This document shows positions 6,475 to 9,215 of a stretch of 9,215 nt of DNA, in pieces. The position numbers and the translations under genes are program-made. Source of the stretch: Flavobacteriaceae bacterium. Its GTDB lineage: Bacteria; Bacteroidota; Bacteroidia; Flavobacteriales; Flavobacteriaceae. Each line of letters opens with the position of its first letter. Within the stretch, counting starts at the first letter, position 1. The notes beneath the pieces were generated by a model, which saw only the letters and a list, made by a program, of their open reading frames with translations, was not told the DNA's origin and did not search any database. The stretch lies in the NCBI GenBank assembly GCA_030625995.1, contig DAOUPU010000087.1, positions 1 through 9,215 on the forward strand. The letters are read 5' to 3'.

Positions 6475-6567
6475 CTACCTTTTTTTTAGATGGGTTCTTT
6501 TTTTATTACAAGCGATTAGGAGCCAAGCAAATGAAATTATGATAATAATAGAAAAATGATTTTTCAT
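6475..6567 (-). CDS. Tiny lipoprotein-like ORF (30 aa), possible detached signal peptide
   Basis: A short frame of 31 codons including a TAG stop. It begins MKNHFSIIIIISFAW, has a hydrophobic core from 5 to 19, a good lipobox L17-I18-A19-Cys20, then NKKRTHLKKR. Cys followed by Asn-Lys-Lys is typical of Bacteroidota lipoproteins. Nothing follows the signal except a basic 10-residue tail, so it is either a genuine micro-lipoprotein or a signal peptide separated from its gene. Its stop lies 5 nt before the ATG of the CBM9-like gene. One extra A in the A8 run (6480-6487) would join the frames as ...THLKKKVEIMNKL with no intervening stop. I see no Shine-Dalgarno before it. It is too short to distinguish from a chance frame by length, but the complete signal-plus-lipobox pattern is unlikely by chance. 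Confidence 0.5.
   Translation of the reverse strand: MKNHFSIIIIISFAWLLIACNKKRTHLKKR
6480..6487 (-). promoter_or_regulatory. A8 homopolymer (coding sense) at lipoprotein-signal/CBM9 junction
   Basis: Eight consecutive T on the plus strand (A on the coding strand) end the tiny lipoprotein frame and run into AAGG, the likely ribosome binding site of the CBM9-like gene. A run of this length is prone to slippage. A +1 change fuses the two frames. The present length leaves them separate. Confidence 0.35.
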
Positions 6568-6650
6568 AATGCATAATTTTGTAATTAATAAACACATTTA
6601 TTCATACACAGCATATTTTTTACATTCATCAAAGTTTCAAGCATATTAAT

Positions 6651-7595
6651 TTACCTCTTTGCCCTGTTATTTGAGAGTGAATCGGGCAAAATCTCTCCGC
6701 TATTCAGCTTACCATTTATAGCATCTGCCCTATAAGGTCTGCTTGCATCATAATATTTTACTTTTGTGTCAATATCTGAGATCAATACCCCAGGGGTATT
6801 TGGCGTCAATTTATTTTGAATTAATCCGTCAGGTGTAATAAAATGATTAGGCCAACTTTCTGCTGCTGATGAATTTGTCAATGACATATAGAAATAATTC
6901 GTTGCTGCTCTAGCTTGTGATGTAAGAGGCATAATTATGGGGTGAATAGACCCTTTTTTCTGTCTTGCATTGTGAAATGATTGGAAGATCACTTCTGTAT
7001 TCAGGCTTCGATATTCTCGATAGAGTTCAGGAAACCTAACATCATAACATATCAGCAGCCCACAATTAACCCCGTTAAGATCAAAGTTGACAAAATGGTC
7101 TCCGGGGGAGAAAAACTTCAAATCTCCACCGGTACAAAATCTTTTATCATATCTGTCAACTAATTCTCCATCTGAGTTGATCAAGTATAAACAGTTAAAA
7201 GGTTTATTATCTCCGTTCAACTTATGAATTGAACCCAGGATCACCCATAATTTCAAATCCTTTGCCAATGCCATAATAGAATCCGTGGCTACACTCAATT
7301 CATCCCAGTCAAAATTGTCCATAGAATCCATATCCACTCCTGGATAGCCTGTTAAAGAACATTCAGAAAAATGAACTATTGTTGCCTTCTTAAGACTGGA
7401 CGCAATCATCTGATCAGTGATCCAAATCAAATTAGCAGATATATCAGAAGAAACTGGAAATTGACAAGATGCAATTCTAATTTTACCGATATTAGTCCCG
7501 TTTTGACCAATAATTTGATGAAAAGGTGTAATTATAATAACCAGAAATAAGGCTGCCCCAAATTGTTTCATCGTTTTTTTGCTTAAAAAATTCAT
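6651..7595 (-). CDS. Exported carbon-nitrogen hydrolase (nitrilase superfamily)
   Basis: A 314-residue protein with a Sec-type signal peptide (about 1-31: KKTMK, hydrophobic 12-23, probable cleavage after IIG-30) followed by a complete nitrilase-superfamily fold beginning at KIRIASCQFPV (38-48). The catalytic triad is visible: Glu78 in FSECSLTGYPG, Lys151 in RYDKRFC and Cys183 in LLICYDVRFPE. These enzymes hydrolyse amides, N-carbamoyl groups or nitriles through a Cys thioester. The C-terminal SRPYRADAING segment fits the amidase-type branches. The chemistry is probably amidase- or carbamoylase-like. Export is unusual, as most family members are cytoplasmic. The start at 7595 is supported by AGGA five nt upstream (7604-7601), and Met9 is a less likely alternative. 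It lies 23 bp after the DHDPS-like gene in the same operon. A lead-in of 181 bp separates it from the CBM9-like gene. The substrate is unknown. Confidence 0.88.
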   Translation of the reverse strand: MNFLSKKTMKQFGAALFLVIIITPFHQIIGQNGTNIGKIRIASCQFPVSSDISANLIWITDQMIASSLKKATIVHFSECSLTGYPGVDMDSMDNFDWDELSVATDSIMALAKDLKLWVILGSIHKLNGDNKPFNCLYLINSDGELVDRYDKRFCTGGDLKFFSPGDHFVNFDLNGVNCGLLICYDVRFPELYREYRSLNTEVIFQSFHNARQKKGSIHPIIMPLTSQARAATNYFYMSLTNSSAAESWPNHFITPDGLIQNKLTPNTPGVLISDIDTKVKYYDASRPYRADAINGKLNSGEILPDSLSNNRAKR

Positions 7596-7618
7596 AATTT
7601 TCCTATTTATTGTATATT

Positions 7619-8674
7619 TTAACTAAGCCATCTATCTAAATTTTCTGCAACAAATTGATCATCATTTAACTCAGTGTAAATTGCATAAATACGATCAATT
7701 TCCTCTTTTTGCCCCAAGCTTAAAACCTCCTTCGGGTTTATGGTATAGTTGCCTTCCAATAAACCCTGTCTGATCAATATTTCATGGATCCCGGCAATAG
7801 AACCTTTAAACCCATTCCTGGAATCAAAAAAAGCAGCATTGGAATCTGTTATTTTGATTCCTAATTTTAATAATTCATGAGTTTCATATGGCGTAGAATT
7901 TTTTATTCTCTCCATTAATTCTACAGCTTTTCTATTCCAAACCGCCCAATGGCCCAGTAGACCACCAACGATTCGCTTATTAATTAATTTATTACCAACC
8001 GGAAAACTGTATTCTGTCAATAGGTCGGCAACAATATTATCATCATTCCCTGTATATAATGCAATTTCATTAGCCCTTCCTGATTCGGCCACTCCCCTGA
8101 TTACATCAATCGTATGATACCTGTCAAAGGGAGCCATTTTTATGGCGACCACATTTTTAATTTGAGAGAACTTTCGCCAAAATACTGCATCGAGAATACG
8201 TCCTCCTACAGAAGGCTGTAAATAAAATCCAATGAGTGGAAGTACTTCAGCAATAGTTTTGCAGTGTGCAATTAATTCCTCATTTGTATCATTTTTTAAT
8301 GCTGCTAAGCTTAGTAAAACAGCATGAAAACCTAGATCTGCTGCCACTTGCGCCTCCTTAACCGCCTGTTTTGTTTTTCCCAAAACTCCTGCAATTCTGA
8401 AAATATTTTTATTTGTTTTTTCACTAAAGGAATCAATTTCTTCTTTTCCTAATTCCAAAACAGGTTGATATAATCCGACATCACGAATTTCGAATTGACT
8501 GGTATGTACTCCAATGGCTAAACCTCCCGACCCTGCATCGAGATAATAACGAGATAGTGCTCTTTGTCTCCTCTCATCTAATTTTAGAGATTTGGTGAGT
8601 GCCGTTGGATTGGCTGGAATGACTAATCCACTATTCAAAACTTGTTGTAGTTCATCAGATAGAACGTTACTCAT
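7619..8674 (-). CDS. Dihydrodipicolinate synthase / N-acetylneuraminate lyase family protein
   Basis: A 351-residue cytoplasmic class I aldolase-type TIM barrel, longer than typical DapA or NanA (about 290-310). N-terminal VIPANPTALTKSLKLDERRQRAL (18-40) matches the family start (A/T-P-T/x-L ... D), and YYLDAGSGGLAIGVHTSQFEIRD (43-65) covers the second strand. The Schiff-base lysine is Lys179 in NVVAIKMAPFDRY, and GFYLQPSVGG (149-158) supplies the conserved Tyr151. The usual G-T/S-T-G-E carboxylate-binding loop is replaced by GVHTSQFE (55-62), so this is not a DapA or a standard sialic acid lyase. YTGNDDNIVADLL (207-219) and GGLLGHWAVWNRKAVELM (237-254) are further conserved barrel parts. The family makes or breaks C-C bonds of 2-oxo acids, or dehydrates them, via a Lys imine. 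It lies 18 bp after the dehydrogenase gene, which suggests consecutive steps on one substrate, probably a sugar-acid-like molecule (inferred). No Shine-Dalgarno precedes the ATG. Confidence 0.87.
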   Translation of the reverse strand: MSNVLSDELQQVLNSGLVIPANPTALTKSLKLDERRQRALSRYYLDAGSGGLAIGVHTSQFEIRDVGLYQPVLELGKEEIDSFSEKTNKNIFRIAGVLGKTKQAVKEAQVAADLGFHAVLLSLAALKNDTNEELIAHCKTIAEVLPLIGFYLQPSVGGRILDAVFWRKFSQIKNVVAIKMAPFDRYHTIDVIRGVAESGRANEIALYTGNDDNIVADLLTEYSFPVGNKLINKRIVGGLLGHWAVWNRKAVELMERIKNSTPYETHELLKLGIKITDSNAAFFDSRNGFKGSIAGIHEILIRQGLLEGNYTINPKEVLSLGQKEEIDRIYAIYTELNDDQFVAENLDRWLS

Positions 8675-8692
8675 TTTATTAGTATTATACGA

Positions 8693-9215
8693 TTAATATT
8701 TTCCATCTCTTACTTCAAAATGAGTAGCTTTTCCTAATATGCGCTTGTTATTTCCTATCCAGTTTGCAGTCCATTTTATTACTTGGTTCAGATCTACTGC
8801 AGGACTGCCCAACAATTCGTGCCCATGGGCTACATTGACCAGTAAGGCGGTGTCCGCTTCAACCCCAGATAATTTAACCCCTTTATTCATAATTTCGCCA
8901 AATCTACAAGCAATATCAGCAACCGAAATTACTTCATTTCCGCTTATATTAAGATGTTTAGCAGGAGAATTACAATATTGAATACTCCTTAAGATCATTT
9001 CATTGGCATCTCCCTGCCAAATCACATTGGCATATCCCATGGTCAAATCAATTGTTTCTTGATCCCGCACTTTGATCGCAATATCAACCAAAACCCCATA
9101 ACGCATTTCCACGGCATAATTCAATCTAATAAGAATTACAGGCGTACTATTTTTAATACTTCCAAATTCAAATAAACGCTCTCTGCCCAGACAGGACTGT
9201 GAATATTCTCCAACA
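8693..9215 (-). CDS. NAD-dependent epimerase/dehydratase-type SDR, C-terminal part
   Basis: The gene runs off the right edge. The frame is open from 9214 to the TAA at 8695-8693 and gives 173 residues, about half of an extended SDR (about 320-340). The N-terminal Rossmann domain with its GxxGxxG loop is outside the window. The fragment begins VGEYSQSCLGRERLFE, which aligns with the extended-SDR active-site helix (Y-G-x-S-K-x-x-x-E). Tyr4 is the catalytic Tyr, but the Lys of YxxxK is Cys here (Cys8). Downstream are TPVILIRLNYAVE (24-36), like the conserved (I/L)R..N.YGP region, then a substrate-domain stretch with HLNISGNEVISVADIACRFGE (about 88-108). TTG 9122-9124 lies inside this conserved block, so it is an internal Leu and not the start. 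The enzyme probably oxidises, reduces or epimerises a sugar-like substrate for the adjacent lyase. Its exact reaction is unknown. Confidence 0.83.
   Translation of the reverse strand, partial: VGEYSQSCLGRERLFEFGSIKNSTPVILIRLNYAVEMRYGVLVDIAIKVRDQETIDLTMGYANVIWQGDANEMILRSIQYCNSPAKHLNISGNEVISVADIACRFGEIMNKGVKLSGVEADTALLVNVAHGHELLGSPAVDLNQVIKWTANWIGNNKRILGKATHFEVRDGKY

Noticed and set aside
7619..8674. Assignment as dapA (lysine biosynthesis) or nanA
   Set aside because: The GTTGE-type loop is absent and the context is catabolic, so only family membership is supported.
9122..9124. TTG as the start of the epimerase gene at the right edge
   Set aside because: The frame stays open to the window end and encodes the conserved VGEYSQSCLGRER block upstream, so this codon is an internal leucine and the gene is partial.

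Overview
The window looks like a chromosomal segment of a low-GC member of the Bacteroidota, probably a Flavobacteriia or Cytophagia type. The evidence is the AT-rich sequence with very AT-rich intergenic DNA, weak or absent Shine-Dalgarno sites, one clear TAnnTTTG -7 promoter box, Cys-Asn/Thr-Lys lipoprotein N-termini, and the gene families present. No genus can be named from this sequence. I see no rRNA, tRNA, CRISPR array, transposase, phage gene or replication origin.

Left part (1-2640): the 3' end of an NRAMP-type divalent metal transporter is followed on the same strand by a two-domain GNAT acetyltransferase. Facing them on the minus strand is a translationally coupled pair of small PepSY-type membrane proteins, which may together form a split haem/iron-linked membrane reductase. 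Between the PepSY pair and the acetyltransferase lie a decayed DeoR/AgaR-type regulator fragment, with both its DNA-binding and effector ends gone, and a short repeat-like intergenic sequence. This suggests a past deletion at this point.

Middle (2641-3102): 462 bp of AT-rich DNA with no convincing gene. It separates divergently transcribed units and holds a good Bacteroidota promoter for the rightward flavin oxidoreductase gene, a pair of 20-bp near-identical direct repeats, and a TTCACAA/TTGTGAA inverted pair.

Right part (3103-9215): a plus-strand old-yellow-enzyme-type oxidoreductase converges with a minus-strand cluster. In transcription order the cluster is: NAD-dependent epimerase/dehydrogenase (cut by the right edge), dihydrodipicolinate-synthase-family lyase, exported carbon-nitrogen hydrolase, a tiny lipoprotein-signal ORF, a CBM9-like protein, and a lipoprotein amidohydrolase. 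The tight spacing (18, 23 and 9 bp) makes most of this one operon. The gene mix suggests catabolism of a small carbohydrate-like or amide-containing compound: envelope hydrolases release or trim the substrate, and a cytoplasmic dehydrogenase, aldolase/lyase and flavin reductase process the product. The substrate cannot be read from the sequence. Several enzymes depart from their superfamily signatures at key positions (YxxxC instead of YxxxK in the SDR, no GTTGE-type loop in the DHDPS-like enzyme, a Lys replacing the first active-site His in the flavin enzyme), so textbook functions should not be transferred to them.
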